From NCBI RefSeq assembly GCF_963966145.1, contig NC_091054.1, positions 19,778,001-19,842,000 on the forward strand: 64,000 bases of DNA, in the 5' to 3' direction. The stretch comes from Tenebrio molitor (lineage: Eukaryota; Arthropoda; Insecta; Coleoptera; Tenebrionidae). The position numbers and the translations under genes were made by a program. This document shows positions 24,620 to 36,471 of the stretch, piece by piece (within the stretch, counting starts at the first letter, position 1; the number at the start of each line of letters is the position of its first letter). The notes beneath the pieces were generated by a model that was not told where the DNA came from, ran no database searches, and saw nothing but the letters and a program-made list of their open reading frames with translations.

Positions 24620-25425
24620 GGGTGAAGATAATGGCAAGAGGCCGCTGATATATTAGAATTCGCCCGATTTTATCACTAATTACTCAATGTTAATCAGAGC
24701 CGATCTGAATCTTTCGTGACGAAATTGCCATACTTAAAATATTTCATGTGCAATAATTTTATTTCATTCGAGTATTCGCGAAACGTGATTTTCTGAGAAA
24801 ACAGAATGATTAATACTGCAATGCTGTATTGCTGCGTTATTGCTCAGTAATGACATAAATCCGGCAGGTATTTCTTAGCGCATACCTTTTATGGTGGTAA
24901 CGATTTGTGCAAACTATGAAGTTTATTGGCATGGTTAGTGACACGATGCAAAAAACTCGTCGAAGATATTCTACCTTAATTAATTAGGAATTATCAAATA
25001 CATAGTTAAGTGTACCTACTTGTTTTGTTTCTTTATACATAAATAATTTCGGTAAAAGTGTTTATCGAGTCATGCTTTCAGTAGGTATGTCGAGAAGGTT
25101 CATACTTAGGAAGAAAATGATACTTTTGTTGTTTAATTATAAGTGAGTCCTTTTGATAAACATCGAGCTAGAACATATTTACAGTAGATATGTATAACAA
25201 ATGTCGGGTTTTCAATCATTGTAGAAACTCTTTGCTCTAGAATTTAACCATATATTTTATAAAACTGTTGACAATAGATAAACGAGAATTTTCATTATTT
25301 GTCAGCATTAGTGACTACACAAGATTAATCAAGTTCCGAAATTCATCAAATTTCTTTGTTCTATGAATTTGATATTGTAATGTTGCGCCTGTGGTCCTCT
25401 CCTCGGATGATACGAAAAAACCAAA
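24620..25425. other. AT-rich intergenic sequence
   Basis: No open frame, repeat boundary or domain recognised. Confidence 0.35.
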
Positions 25426-26026
25426 CAAAACTTGCGAAAAAATAAAAACCTATTGATCCTACGTTGTTTTTTTCTGTTGTTTAATTCAGGTTCTTCGAGA
25501 GGCTGCACCGTTGGAAGGGTTTTTTAAATGAAATGATTGAACACACTTCACTTAAATTTGTTTTAACCAGAAAAAGTGTCTTGGTGAAGTTTGGTTTATT
25601 TAAAAATAAAATAACAGCGAATTTAATAAATAATTTTTGGCGGATTTTTTATGTAAGGGCCGGTTGCACCAACGTGAGTTAAATTTAACTACAGATTAAA
25701 ATATACGAAAACATTGTTATAAGAATAGGTAACTAAAGTAATGAAGCATTTTAATCCACAGTTAACTTTAACTGGCGTTGGTGCAACCGGCCCTAAGTCA
25801 AATGAAATTTGACTGATAAATAAACGAATAAATGAACTAAATAAATCCTTAAACAGCAAACAAATTTAAACTAAATTTAGAGATGCGATTTGAATTGTCT
25901 ACCTTTTTTAAATTTATCCCTTCGGAAATATCCTCATAGAACCTCTTGGTTCAGAGTAACACAGAGAAGTGAAAAAAAAAAAGGAACAGTGTCGTCAGAC
26001 TTATGAAACGATTCACGTGTTATAGA
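25426..26026. repeat. Left member of a diverged direct-repeat pair
   Basis: Shares collinear blocks with 28490-28990, such as TATTGATCCTACGTT, CACCGTTGGAAG/TACCGTTGGAAG, CACTTCACTTAAA/CACCTCACTTAAA, AGATGCGA...TTGAATTGTCT and GTCGTCAGACTT/GTCATCAGACTT. The pair could be old LTRs of a retrotransposon or a duplication; a foldback element occupies the space between. A Harbinger-type MITE is inserted in this copy. Confidence 0.45.
25657..25793. mobile_element. PIF/Harbinger-type MITE, 137 bp
   Basis: Inverted ends GGGCCGGTTGCACCAACG / CGTTGGTGCAACCGGCCC with TAA duplicated on both sides (25654-25656, 25794-25796). The 3-bp TAA/TTA duplication and GG(G)CC ends are typical of PIF/Harbinger MITEs. 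A related element is at 41807-41970. Confidence 0.8.
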
Positions 26027-26028
26027 TA

Positions 26029-28348
26029 CAGTGTGGAAACTTTAACTGGAATAAAATTCATAACTTGGACATAGATGATTTTTGTAAAAAATCCCGAAAC
26101 AGGTCGATTTTTTTTTCTTCCTGCCTATATTTTGGCGCATATGGTTTTTCCATATCTGCTCCCGGAAGTTCGCAACCAGCTCTAACTTTTTTTTTTCAAA
26201 TGGACGGGTATGCCAAGTGACACCTCGTTTGAAAGCACACTTCGCAAAGAATACAACGCCCTATTTGTTTCTTGAATATTTTCAAATCCTACATCCTAAA
26301 AATAAAAAAAAATGCAACAAACGTTGAAAATGGACACCGTTTGTTTCTTGGCCAATTGCAAATCGATAGTAACATGCATCCCTTACGTTTTACAGCATTT
26401 CCGGTGTGATTTGCCTAATTTCATGCCTAAAACCGAACGGTATTGAAGACCGTAAGCAATGTATTTGACATGGAATTAGGCAAATCACACCGGAAATGTT
26501 ACGAAACGTAAGGGATGCATGTTACTATCGATTTGCAATTTGCCAAGAAAAAAACGTTGCCCATTTTGAGCATTTGTTGCATTAAATAGAATTCAACTTA
26601 TAAAACTGGTTTTTATTTTTTCTACAATTGATCAAAAAACGGGTGTTTACGCATTAATTTCAGTGCGCAAAACATGCGTCTTTTTCACCGTTAAAAAATA
26701 GTATATTTCAAACCAAGGTAAGAAAGTGGTTTCTTGCAGACCGCAGGCAAAGATTATAAACCGAGTCGTAGACGAGGTTTGTAAGTGCCTAAGGTCTGCA
26801 AGGACACTTTCTTAACAAGGTTTGAATACAATTTTTTTCCCTACCGGCACAACTTTGTTGAAAAAAGTCAAAAAAGATGGTTATATTCGTGATTAAAACG
26901 AAAATTTTGAGAATTGAATAGTAGGCTGTGTTATTTGTTTAATTAACTTGTCATCGCATTTGAAGATTTGAGGTTTGTTCGAAAATTTGATATAAACAGG
27001 GTAAAGTAATCTACCTACCTAGCTTATCTGTTTATTTTCCAGATTATATGATTGACCTACCAACTTACTTCATTGAATTGGCTTTCATTTATCAATAACT
27101 TATTTCACTTTTGACACTTTTGACATTTGTATTTTGATACAGTTTTACCATAAACATTTCATGATTAACTTTCTTACCTTAGCGAGAAAGTTGAATTTTC
27201 TCACCTCAAATGAGGTATCCACAGCTTACATTTCTAACCGGTAGGGAGAAAAATTTTTTTTTCACCGTTAAAAAAAATTTTTGCGCACTGCGAAAAATTT
27301 CTGAGATTTCTAAAATTCAGAATAAACTAAGAAGATAATTTTATTGAAACAATTATAACAGGCAATTACAAGTCAACATACTTTATTTTGATATATGAAA
27401 ATTAAAGTTACAAGCAGAAAAATTACTTCCCGCTATAATTTCCGATTCGAGTGAACATCAATATTTTCTTTCATATTTAGAGTTGCCTTTAACATCAAAA
27501 AAAGGGACCACAATGTTGACGGCTCCAAAATCTTCGACTTTTTCTCTAAATATGCTAACAGAACGTTTTCTGTTGTGTTACTAATTTTTTTAGAGTCACA
27601 CCCAACCCGGAAATCGTGTAAGCTTTTTCATACTGCGGTCTTGACTTCTTCGGCAAAATATTCGCAATCGCTTCATTAGCTACTGCTTCTACATCATATT
27701 CAGAATCACTGGAGTCTTCCATGAGTCTGCTAACGTTCATTTTCACAGAATTTATAGAAAACACTTGGAGAGCGACACTTATTCAGATGACAGATTTATT
27801 TTCAATTTTTATTTACATTAGTAACTACGGGAACGAAAACCCGTGCAACGATAACTTAAAATGCTGCCTTTTTTATGAATTCAATATTTTTTAATAATAA
27901 AGTTGCTGTTTAAAGCTGTGCAATTGTAGAAAAAAAGTTGTTTATATTACGTACGCAAAGTCGGTTTTTTGAGCTTTCGAATGTATTTTTTGTCTCGACC
28001 TAACGGTCTCGACAAAAAACCTAACATTCTCAAGCTCAAAAAACCTTTGCTTTGCGCACTTAATATAAAAATAACTATTTTAGCACGTAGGCTTTGAAAA
28101 TATTCAGGGAACAAATAGTGCGTTGCATTCCTTGTAAAGTGAGCTTTCAAACAAAGTGTCACTTGCGTACCCTTCCATTTGAAAAAAAAAGTTTGGGGTG
28201 GTTGCGCACTTCCGGGAGTTGATATGCAAAAACCATATGCACCAAAATGTGGGCAAGGAAAAACAAAAATCGACCTGTTTCGGGATTTTTTACAAAAACC
28301 GCCAATGTCCAAGTTATGAATTTTATTCCAGTTAAAGTTTCCACACTG
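26029..28348. mobile_element. Foldback element with TA duplication, 2320 bp
   Basis: Ends CAGTGTGGAAACTTTAACTG and its reverse complement, flanked by TA. Arms pair for at least about 280 bp (the block CCTGTTTCGGGATTTTTTAC in the right arm pairs with its complement near 26086). The interior holds further palindromes, including one of about 230 bp at 26335-26570. The open frames at 27947-28344 lie in the arm and are not convincing genes. The terminus CAGTGTGGAAAC is shared with 49272-50098 and 52848-53123, so they form one family. Confidence 0.75.
26335..26570. repeat. Near-perfect long palindrome inside the foldback element
   Basis: Left half TTGGCCAATTGCAAATCGATAG...CATGCATCCCTTACG...TTTCCGGTGTGATTTGCCTAATT pairs with the right half running from AATTAGGCAAATCACACCGG to CTATCGATTTGCAATTTGCC. 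It is probably a separate MITE nested in 26029-28348. Confidence 0.65.
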
Positions 28349-28489
28349 TATATCTATTTGTCAACGATCATTTTCCGTCCAAATATTGCAATGTTTCGAC
28401 TTTCCGGGGTCATCCTGGTCACAATGTTTCTCATTTTTGATCAATTCAGGTCATGGACTTTCCCTCGAATTATATTTTGGCGGAAAAAT

Positions 28490-28995
28490 ACGAAACAAAA
28501 AATTATGAGAGAAGAAATATTTATTGATCCTACGTTATGTTGTATTACTTATGCTTTATCTAATTCTACGAGAGACCGTACCGTTGGAAGAGTTAAAACG
28601 ATTGAATACACCTCACTTAAACTTTATTTAATAAGTAATCGTGTTTGGTGGTGTTTGATCCCAACAAAAAGAATAAATGAATGAGTGAATTTAATACCTA
28701 GGTGGCTTTTGGTGGAAGTGGATTAAAGTTTTGAGTGAATGACAATTGACTTGCGGCCCGTGAATTGAATTCTGACTAATAGCAAAGTGACTAAGCTGAA
28801 TAAATAAATGCATTTGAACATGAACAACAATATAAGAATTTGAGATGCGAACTATGTGATTCTGTTAAGATTTGAATTGTCTCTCCTGATCAATTGAACC
28901 CCACGCGATATCCATGAAACCTCTCGGTCACGCTGGTATTGTATAATGAATTGTAAAAAGGAAAGGAAAGGTCATCAGACTTGTAAGGATCTCTT
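28490..28995. repeat. Right member of the diverged direct-repeat pair
   Basis: Collinear with 25426-26026 in the same orientation but with indels, about three-quarters similar by eye. No gag- or pol-like frame adjoins it. Confidence 0.45.
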
Positions 28996-30553
28996 TTCAC
29001 GTGCCGGTTGTTTTGTCAACGGCCCATATCCACCTAATATGTGGCGTGGCTTCATTTTGTGCACTGCGTCGGACCACAGGTAATTGAGAGAGCGGTGGAC
29101 ACTGACGGAATCTCCCCGACAGCGAGGGCTCCAAGGAATGAATAATGAATGAAAATGTTTTAAAACTATTTTAGAATAAGTTGCCTTGGCGGGGATGCGT
29201 TTCCCCATATAGATAAATGCAAGAAAATCCGCGATAAAGAATTTAAAACCAATTAAGTGAAAGATTTTGATAACAATAGTTTTTGTTATAATAATTTACT
29301 TTACTTTGGTGCAAGAAAAGAATGTACCTAATACTGATTGAATAATTAAATCTTGACTATAAATAAAGTAGAAGAATTGGAGAAATAATTTTCCTTGTAA
29401 TTTTATAACATTTAGGCCCGGTTTCTGAAAACAATTTTATTGGGTTAACTCTCCGATTAATACAAAAATCATGTAATGTGATTGGTTACTTTCTAGCTTG
29501 ATTGATCTGGACTTTTAGTTATTGGGCCGGGCATTAGATGCAAAAAAGACTGCTGTCGGTACCTCCAGCTACTTTGGAGATCAAACCCCGAAAGAGTTCC
29601 GTTATAGAATCGTTCCGCCTCCGCGTTCGTTTTGATTTTTTCCGAACACCCCACTTTAGCACCCCCTACTTGACCAAAAGGACCATTCAGCCTGTAAGAT
29701 TCTAAATTGGTTACTTTAGCCAATCGCGATAGCTTTTCAAATTTTCTCGAATTTCTTTTATGTACTCGTACTTTACTGTTTTTGTTTTCCACAATAATTT
29801 TGAATGTTTAAGATTAGCTTTTTGTTAGGACCAGACCGAATGTACATAATTTTTTGTTGTTGCATGTTGTGCCATGCACCTGCAATTCTGTTGATTTTCT
29901 AAATCTAAGAATTGTTCTACTTTCCTTTGAATTTTCCAAAACCTTTCTAATGAAGTTTGAAATCTTCTTTCCCTCTCACTTGCACATTTTTTTTCTAAAA
30001 AACTAAATTATGTTACCGTTACTATTTTGTGTTTCTACCATTTCCTCTTCTACTTTATTTTGTTACTTTTCTAACTATACGGGTGATCAATTTTTTATTT
30101 TATACGATGAAAAATTTGTTTCTAATTTTGACTTTCAACTTGACAAAAACTTCAGTTCTCTTAGTCTGAAATTTGCTAACATTAATAGTTAATACATATA
30201 CTTCAACAAAAATTCAACCTTTTTTTTTAAATGAAAGCATTGGACGTTTCGTCAGAATATTCCAAAGATACATTTTGATTAATTTTTTATTTTATTCTAA
30301 TTAATCACGTAATTAGGTAAATTTTTCTGAATCCTAAATGGGCAACCTCCAAAATTAATTTTGGCAAAGCACGTTCCAAGTATTTGATTTATTATTCTGA
30401 TTTCTAACGGTGACAACACAATAGAAAACTCATTGAGGAACCTGCATCCATTATTGATCGTTGACCTGTATTTTGGTAAGAATTTTTATTTAATGATTAA
30501 TGTACTTTCAGCTTCTTTTTAAATTTCCAATCAAAATTGTATCGTAGTAAATC
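28996..30553. other. Intergenic sequence with unassigned open frames
   Basis: A minus frame 29493-29792 encodes 99 residues (MENKNSKVRVHKRNSRKFEK...) with basic N-terminal composition; a plus frame 30010-30192 is Phe/Ser-rich. I recognise no domain in either. A sequence TTAGGCCCGGTTTCTGAAAA near 29413 resembles the tip of the Harbinger-type MITEs, and the mirrored GGGCCGGGC near 29524 may be its other end. Confidence 0.3.
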
Positions 30554-30782
30554 AAATCAAAATCATTGTGGATAAGTATGGCATCTATGTACGAAAATTT
30601 ATGTGGCAACTGTGTGGGTAGGATAGAGTTGACATTTCTTTGACAATTCATAGTCGCGTAATTTTAAAAATTGTCAAATCAATATGCAATGGTATAAAAA
30701 AAATCAAATGCACGCTTATGAAATGTCATACAAATGTCAACTGTACTCCACCCCCACACTTATCCACAATCATTTTGAATCA
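30554..30782. mobile_element. Second copy of the 20798-21061 MITE, shortened
   Basis: It shares the ends (ATCAAAATCATTGTGG... and ...CACAATCATTTTGAAT) and the internal block with ACATTTCTTTGACA and GCACGCTTATGAAATGTCAT, but lacks part of the right arm. Confidence 0.7.
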
Positions 30783-30791
30783 TCCATTATA

Positions 30792-32203
30792 GTCCAGTCA
30801 ATATAAACATAAAAAAGGGTCCGACCTTGCAAAAGGTCATGTAGTTCTGATTTTTTAATATGTTGTTTGGATCTCAGCCAAGAGTAAAACACCAAATTTG
30901 CAACTTCGAAAGACTTGTGCGCGCTGCGTGGTAGCCAAAGAACAGCAAAATTTTTGCACTACTTTCAGTTTTTGCTCAATATCTCCTAAGATATGAGTCT
31001 CACAGAAAAAGTTGAAGTTACCTTTTTTAAACTACAGTTTGAGGCCCAAGCGAACTTTGTGCATGCAGCAGTTTCCGAGATAGAGCTCTTCAAAAATTGG
31101 GTATTTTTTCCAAGAAGTGAATTTTTTTAATTTACGTCTCTTATTTTATTAAATATCGTCAAAAATACTCGCCCCATGAGAAAAGTCATGGGCAATGAAC
31201 TTGAAGTGTATTTATTTAGCTTTAAATTGCGATCTGACGGGCAGCTGCAGGTCCAATGCTTCTCTAAAAAGTGGCATATAACCGAAAACCTCGAAAGATG
31301 GAATTTGGGAAAAATAAATGAAAACAAGTTCATGATAAACATATTTGTATATGCCAGGACATGTACCTACCCGCCGGAGCTCAAATTAAAGCGCGCCAAT
31401 GAATGAGAGCAAGATAATTCTTGGTCGATCAAAATCAAGACCACTTGTCACCTGCTCCATGAACCCGTTCCAAACGAGCATACTTGGGGTGTTCGATGAT
31501 TTTCCATACAATCAGAACCAGAACAAGTCTGGCGCTGAGGGCAGTATTTCTCTACCGACTTCACAAGCTCCCTTCAAGTTGTTAACCACACATACTAAAT
31601 TACGTTAAAATAACTTATTTTATCGGTTTAGGCTCTATACGTGATGTTTGATGCGCTGAAAACTTGTTTTCATTTATTTTTCCCAAATTCCCTTTTTCGA
31701 GGTTTTTGGTTATATGCCACTTTTTAGAGAAGCATTGGACCTGCAGCTGCCCATCAGATCTCAGTTTAAAGCTAAATAAATACGCTTCAAGTTCATTGCC
31801 CTTGATTTTTCTAATGGGGCGAGTATTTTTTACGATATTTAATAAAAAAAGAGAAATAAACAAAAAAAATTCACTTCTTGGAAAAAATACCCAATTTTTG
31901 AAGAGCTGTATCTCGGAAACTGCTGGACGCACAAAGTTTGATTAGGCCTCAAACTGAAGTGAATTTAATCTAATTTAAAAAAGATAACTTCAACTTTTTC
32001 TGTTAGACTCATATCTTACGAGATATTGAGCAAAAACTGAGAATAGTGCGAAAATTTTGCTGTTCTTCGGCTACCACGCAGCGCGCACAAGTCTTTCGAA
32101 GTTGCAAATTTGGTTTTTTACTCTTGGCTGAGGTCCAAAGAACATATTAAAAAATCAGAACTACATGACCTTTTGCAAGGTCGAATGTTTATATTGACTG
32201 GAC
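30792..32203. mobile_element. Long-arm foldback element with TA duplication, 1412 bp
   Basis: Ends GTCCAGTCAATATAAAC / GTTTATATTGACTGGAC flanked by TA. The arms, about 550 bp each, pair nearly throughout (for example ATGTAGTTCTGATTTTTTAA, AGACTTGTGCGCGCTGCGTG, TGCAGGTCCAATGCTTCTCT and their complements in the right arm), leaving a unique centre at about 31340-31650. The frames in the two arms (31176-31406, 31615-31932) are the same arm sequence read twice. No transposase is present. Confidence 0.8.
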
Positions 32204-32374
32204 TATTACCATAAATGATCAAATAAAAATGCCATCCAGTCAAAACATTTCTTATTTAAAATGTTATTAGACTGTCATTGAGTAGGAATTTTATCAAATA
32301 CTAAATTGTAACAATGTGTGTTTTACAATTTTACAATTTTGTCAAGATGATTTTTACTTTAGACCATAAAAATA

Positions 32375-32611
32375 ACGGGTGACTATTAAAATTTTCACTT
32401 GGAGTTGGCTTTGAACGAGTTTTTATTTTTTCTGTTACTTTACGCACACGCAAGAACGAACGACAAATGTCAGTCAGTACAATTGAAACATAACCAAATT
32501 AAGAGAAAAAACATTTATTGAAATGTCAAACTTGTCAGTGTCTAAGGTGCAACGGAAAACAAAGAATGATCCATAGCCAACTCTTAAGTGAAAATTTTAA
32601 TAATTACCCGT
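32375..32611. mobile_element. TA-flanked MITE, 237 bp
   Basis: Ends ACGGGTGACTATTAAAATTT and AAATTTTAATAATTACCCGT with TA on both sides. Pairing continues through TTCACTTGGAGTTGGCT / AGCCAACTCTTAAGTGAA. It has no coding capacity. Confidence 0.75.
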
Positions 32612-32855
32612 TATATGCTTAAATCGCACTTTGTGATGGACAAGTGATAACAGGTATTTGCATAAAAATTGCACGAATTTGCCTAAGATAGTGAGTTTTG
32701 TTTTTATTGACAATTTTGACGAAATTTTTTTTATCATATGCTACTCGTATTTCATAATCCCGTTTTCGATGCAAAATAAATTAATCAAAGTTTAAAGTAC
32801 CTGTGTGTAAAGTGCATGCTGATAAAATCAAAGAGATAAATAAATATTGCGTATA

Positions 32856-33031
32856 CAGGTGTCCCAAAATCATCGGAAGAGTTCGTAATGGCGGATTTTT
32901 TACAACAATCTAAGAGGAAAATGTGAATACAGTAATGTCGAGACTCCAATGGTTTTCAACTCGGCGCAAAAAAAGTTCTCCTATGCGAGGATAGCGGTTT
33001 ATTAAATTTATAGGTGATTTTGGGACACCTC
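32856..33031. mobile_element. TA-flanked MITE, 176 bp
   Basis: Ends CAGGTGTCCCAAAATCA / TGATTTTGGGACACCTC with TA flanks; one mismatch at the tip. Confidence 0.75.
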
Positions 33032-33306
33032 TATACGATGTGTGCTAATATCACAGGTACGAGTACATGGACGGAAGTGTGATAATGCCTTGCACATTTC
33101 GTTATCGATAATGATCGTTGATTAAATCGGTTTATTACAGATTTGTGTAGGTATGTTATGTTGCACAAACTTTAAAATTGAGAAATATCCTGAAACCCTG
33201 CAACTGATGTGTGTCGTTGATAGCAGGACTTCTCCGAAAAGAAACAAAAAAAAAATGTGTTTTTAACGTAGGTTTTTAACAATCCTGACATCAACAATGA
33301 ACCATA

Positions 33307-34328
33307 CAGGGTGTCTCAAAATTCGCGAAATCCGAATTCAGAGCGTTGTAGGGGATCACTTCAGTAGTCCAAATATGGAAATTAAAAAAAAATCGTCACT
33401 CCCCCGACAATTAAAAATACATTGGTCTGAAGGTGCACTCTTTGAACTGCGTTTTCTTCAAATATGGGCTGAAAAGTTCAGTGTTTATTGTTATTTATGA
33501 GTAGTCTAATATGTGTAACTTTTTAACTCAGATTATTATGCCTAGTTTTCTTAGTTATTTTCCTATTTTCTATGCATTTTTTTCAACAAAAACCGGTACT
33601 TTTATCAAAACATCAAAAACAACGTTGAATTTGACTTTTCACCCTTATTTTTAAGCCCTTTTTCTAACTCAGATTTTCCCAAAAACATAAATTTTTTAGA
33701 AAAATGAGTCGATTTTCAAGTTTTAGTCGTTGAAGTTTGTTGAGTTTGAAAAACAGCCCGTTGAGGTCTTTTCAAAAACACAAAAAATTAAGAAAATGAC
33801 CTGTTTTTAGTCCCATTTTATCTATTAAAACATCATTTTTTATGGAAACAACCTTTTTTTATAGCCCTTTTTAAAAATGTGAGCCAGATTTTTATGCCAA
33901 AAATAAGGAAAACTACTTTTTTTTCATGATTTCTTAAAAAATGTGAGCCAGACGTAACAACTGAATCTGTGGTTTTTGTTGAAAAAAAATGCATAGAAAA
34001 TAGAAAAATGACTAAGAAAACTAGGCATAATAATCTGAGTTAAAAAGTTACACATATGAGACTACTTTTATGGTGTAGATGATTGTGGAAATTAATATCG
34101 TAAAATAATTTTTTGAAGAATAGCTTTACTTTGGAGTAAAAAACATAACTAGAACAGTATTCTGTCACTGTGGAAATGAAGGCTGCTATGTATTGAACAA
34201 AATTAGAGTGCTTATATTATATCTTCTTCAGGAAGAGCGAATTTTTTTTTCTAAGTATTTTTCGAGCTCCACTGGGTCCTTCCCTGCCACGCTCTGAATT
34301 CGGAATTGGTGAATTTTGAGACACCCTG
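33307..34328. mobile_element. Foldback element, 1022 bp, TA duplication
   Basis: Ends CAGGGTGTCTCAAAATTC / GAATTTTGAGACACCCTG with TA flanks. A second paired block lies inside (TAACTCAGATTATTATGCCT near 33523 against AGGCATAATAATCTGAGTTA near 34022), so the arms are long but interrupted. The 67-codon frame at 33297-33500 is read through the terminus and is not a gene. Confidence 0.75.
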
Positions 34329-35025
34329 TATAATAACCCAATTTTCCCGTCTGAAATATTTTGAGTAGTAAAACAAAATTTAAAACGTTGAATGGCGCCA
34401 GAATCAATTTAAATCTGACGGTTGTTGTCGAGTGTAGGATCGACGTTGTATTTCCAAAATAAAAGGCGATTGTTCAGTTATTTGTCACAAGGGTTGGACT
34501 CAGAGGGAGAGTGTCGAGTGAACAAAACGACAAAGATTTCATGTCATTATCAGTCAATAGTTTCTTTTCGATAAATAATTTAATGTTCTCGATTTCACAC
34601 GACTACTAACGTCAATAATGAGATATGTCAGTTTTTCAGTTAAATTTTAGTACGGTTGGCTTAAAAAAAAACGGGAACTGTCAGAAAAAGTTCTGTCAGA
34701 TTTTATTAAATTTTTATAGTTTGAAACGGCCTTTTAGAGTTTAGGTTAAAAAACTGCACTTATGCGTCAGAAATACTACTGTCAAACGGACACAAATTGA
34801 CATAAATTGCCAAATTAAATTTCCAATTCACAAATTTCAATTCCCGTTTTTTTATCCCGGAGCCCCGCCGCACCACATAAGGAAAAGAGAAAAACAAGCC
34901 GACCGCTAAGGTACCTGATAGGCCAAGTGGTGAAAGGAGAAAGGCTTAAAAAAAAAGTTACCTTAATTTAGTGTAAAAAAAACATTTCCTACATATATTA
35001 TTTTTCCGATAAATCTCAGTATAGT
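34329..35025. other. Intergenic sequence left of the Mutator-like complex
   Basis: No frame or domain. The last about 28 bp (TACATATATTATTTTTCCGA ending AAATCT) duplicate bases about 35210-35237 inside the adjacent element. Confidence 0.35.
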
Positions 35026-35207
35026 AAGCCTTGGTTTACATTCACAAAAGTTGGATGGTAGGTGAGTCATAACTGTACTAGTACAGTTATGCTGTAGGGT
35101 AATATTGTCATGGTGTCATGTCAACAACAATCAACAAATGAAGACAATATCTAACTTTATTCATAATTAATTCAAACAGACGAAAACTAAAAACAACAAT
35201 AATTACT
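35026..35207. repeat. Discrete terminal repeat unit, three copies in the window
   Basis: The sequence from CAGTATAG through the palindrome AACTGTACTAGTACAGTT to ACAACAATAATTACTTA also occurs inverted at 48760-48951 and, without its first about 60 bp, at 43085-43207 in the orientation of copy 2. All three stop at the same base on the AATTACTTA side. Here it is flanked on both sides by the direct repeat TACATATATTATTTTTCCGA, as if it were a separate insertion. Confidence 0.55.
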
Positions 35208-35488
35208 TACATATATTATTTTTCCGATAAATCTCTTTTTTAATTTTTATTGACTAATAAATAATCGTAATCATAATAGGGAAAATATAACCTATCGGGT
35301 TGGCAGCTCTGTATGTCAAAAAGTTTGACATTTGTTATTTTATAAAAATCTGTAAAACATTTGGTCAGTCGAAAAGTCTAATACAAATGTCGATAGGTAC
35401 TTTGCAGCGCTCTAACTAATCAAGTCAGGTCAGGTCACGCTTGAGAATAATTTATAGTCTGATTTTGAAAGTTGTGCAAATATGATGT

Positions 35489-35640
35489 TAAGAAAAAAAA
35501 ATCGAAATCAAAATGGTTGAAAAACAATAAATCGAAAGATCAAAAAGTCGAAAAATAAAAGGTCGAAAAACAAAAAGTCAAAAGATCAAAAGGTCGAAAA
35601 ATCAACAGGTCGAAAAACAATAAGTCGAAAGAACAATAAT
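35489..35640. repeat. Subterminal minisatellite of the MULE, period about 12-13 bp
   Basis: Repeated AAAAAGTCGAAA / AAAGATCAAAAGGTCG units in tandem. The mirror image is at about 48340-48470 in copy 2, and a degenerate fragment lies at 50515-50615. Mutator-like elements often carry subterminal tandem repeats. Confidence 0.65.
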
Positions 35641-35818
35641 AATGATCGATGGAATCGACATAATTTCAAAAATTAAAATTAATAAAAAGTAATAATCCAA
35701 ATTTGTCATAATAATGTGTCATTTTGCACAACAATATTATATTTTGTTTAATATAGCAACTCAACAACTTGAGTGTTATTAAAACTTTACTGTCAAACAA
35801 AGTGAAGAATTTTCTAAA

Positions 35819-36256
35819 ATGGATAAAATATACAAATACGAATATATTGCCGGGCAGAAGGGCAAAAATAAATTGTTCGCCGACGGTACAACATACTGGA
35901 AGTGTGAACAATACAAAAAAAAGTGCAAGAGTCGAGTTATTGATAAACTAGGAGACCTATGTGTGAAGCAGACACACAATCACGAAAGTAATTCCCAAAA
36001 CTTTGAAGTAACAAAAATGATGAACACCATCAAACAACAAGCGAAAGCTAGCAAAGATCCTCCGCGTTTGTTGCTTTCCAGAGCGTCCACTAGCTTCAGC
36101 AAAGGACCCAGTATGTCATGTTCGTCGCTCAGTAATATAAGCTTAGAACACGTTGGCCCTTCAATCCCGAAATGTTTAGAAGACGTCATAGTTACGGAAA
36201 AGTATCAAAAACAGATAAAGCAGAACAATGTCTACTCTTCGATTCGAAAGATATAG
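35819..36256 (+). CDS. FLYWCH zinc-finger exon of the MULE (open, 145 residues)
   Basis: MDKIYKYEYIAGQKGKNKLF is followed by TYWKCEQYKKKCKSRV and KQTHNHESN, giving the F/Y-W-C...C...H-x-H spacing of a FLYWCH finger (W-x-C, C about 6 later, H-x-H about 22 later) in residues about 18-60. FLYWCH fingers head the transposases of insect MULEs and bind element ends. The frame ends at VYSSIRKI because of a frameshift; the transposase continues in another frame. Only the DNA-binding part is open, so any product would lack catalysis. Confidence 0.7.
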   Translation: MDKIYKYEYIAGQKGKNKLFADGTTYWKCEQYKKKCKSRVIDKLGDLCVKQTHNHESNSQNFEVTKMMNTIKQQAKASKDPPRLLLSRASTSFSKGPSMSCSSLSNISLEHVGPSIPKCLEDVIVTEKYQKQIKQNNVYSSIRKI

Positions 36257-36471
36257 ACAAAATATTGATGTTTGCTACAAGGCGGAATTTAGATTTCCTG
36301 ATCAAAAGCCAAGAAGGGTTATGGAAGGCACATTCAAAATCGTTCCTAAACTATTCTACAAACTTTGCACCATCCACGGCAACATTAATGGTACATACCG
36401 GACAAACGAGAAAAAGTACTTATGTGAAAATATTTGAACACATTAGAAAGATAATGGAAAAGATCGAGGTA
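36228..36471 (+). pseudogene. MULE transposase core, frameshifted
   Basis: Pieces in different frames: LLFDSKDIDKILMFATRRNL, then MEGTFKIVPKLFYKLCTIHG, then KIFEHIRKIMEKIEV. These are the consecutive blocks of the MULE transposase (including the DGTFK-like block, here EGTFK so the first catalytic Asp is already altered). At least two frameshifts separate them. The same shifts occur in copy 2 (47501-47831). Confidence 0.7.

Noticed and set aside
28975..29208. 77-codon minus frame (GGYGPLTKQPAREKRSL...) as a retroelement gag or pol piece
   Set aside because: I could not match it to any conserved block, and it is too short to judge.
29493..29792. 99-codon basic frame as a gene
   Set aside because: No domain, no splice context, surrounded by repeats; left as unassigned.
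31176..31932. Two similar open frames (76 and 105 codons) that looked like a duplicated gene
   Set aside because: They are the same palindrome arm read on opposite strands of the foldback element 30792-32203.
35489..35640. Tandem AAAAGTCGAAA units as a possible CRISPR array
   Set aside because: Units are contiguous degenerate 12-mers without spacers, in a eukaryotic MULE, so a minisatellite.
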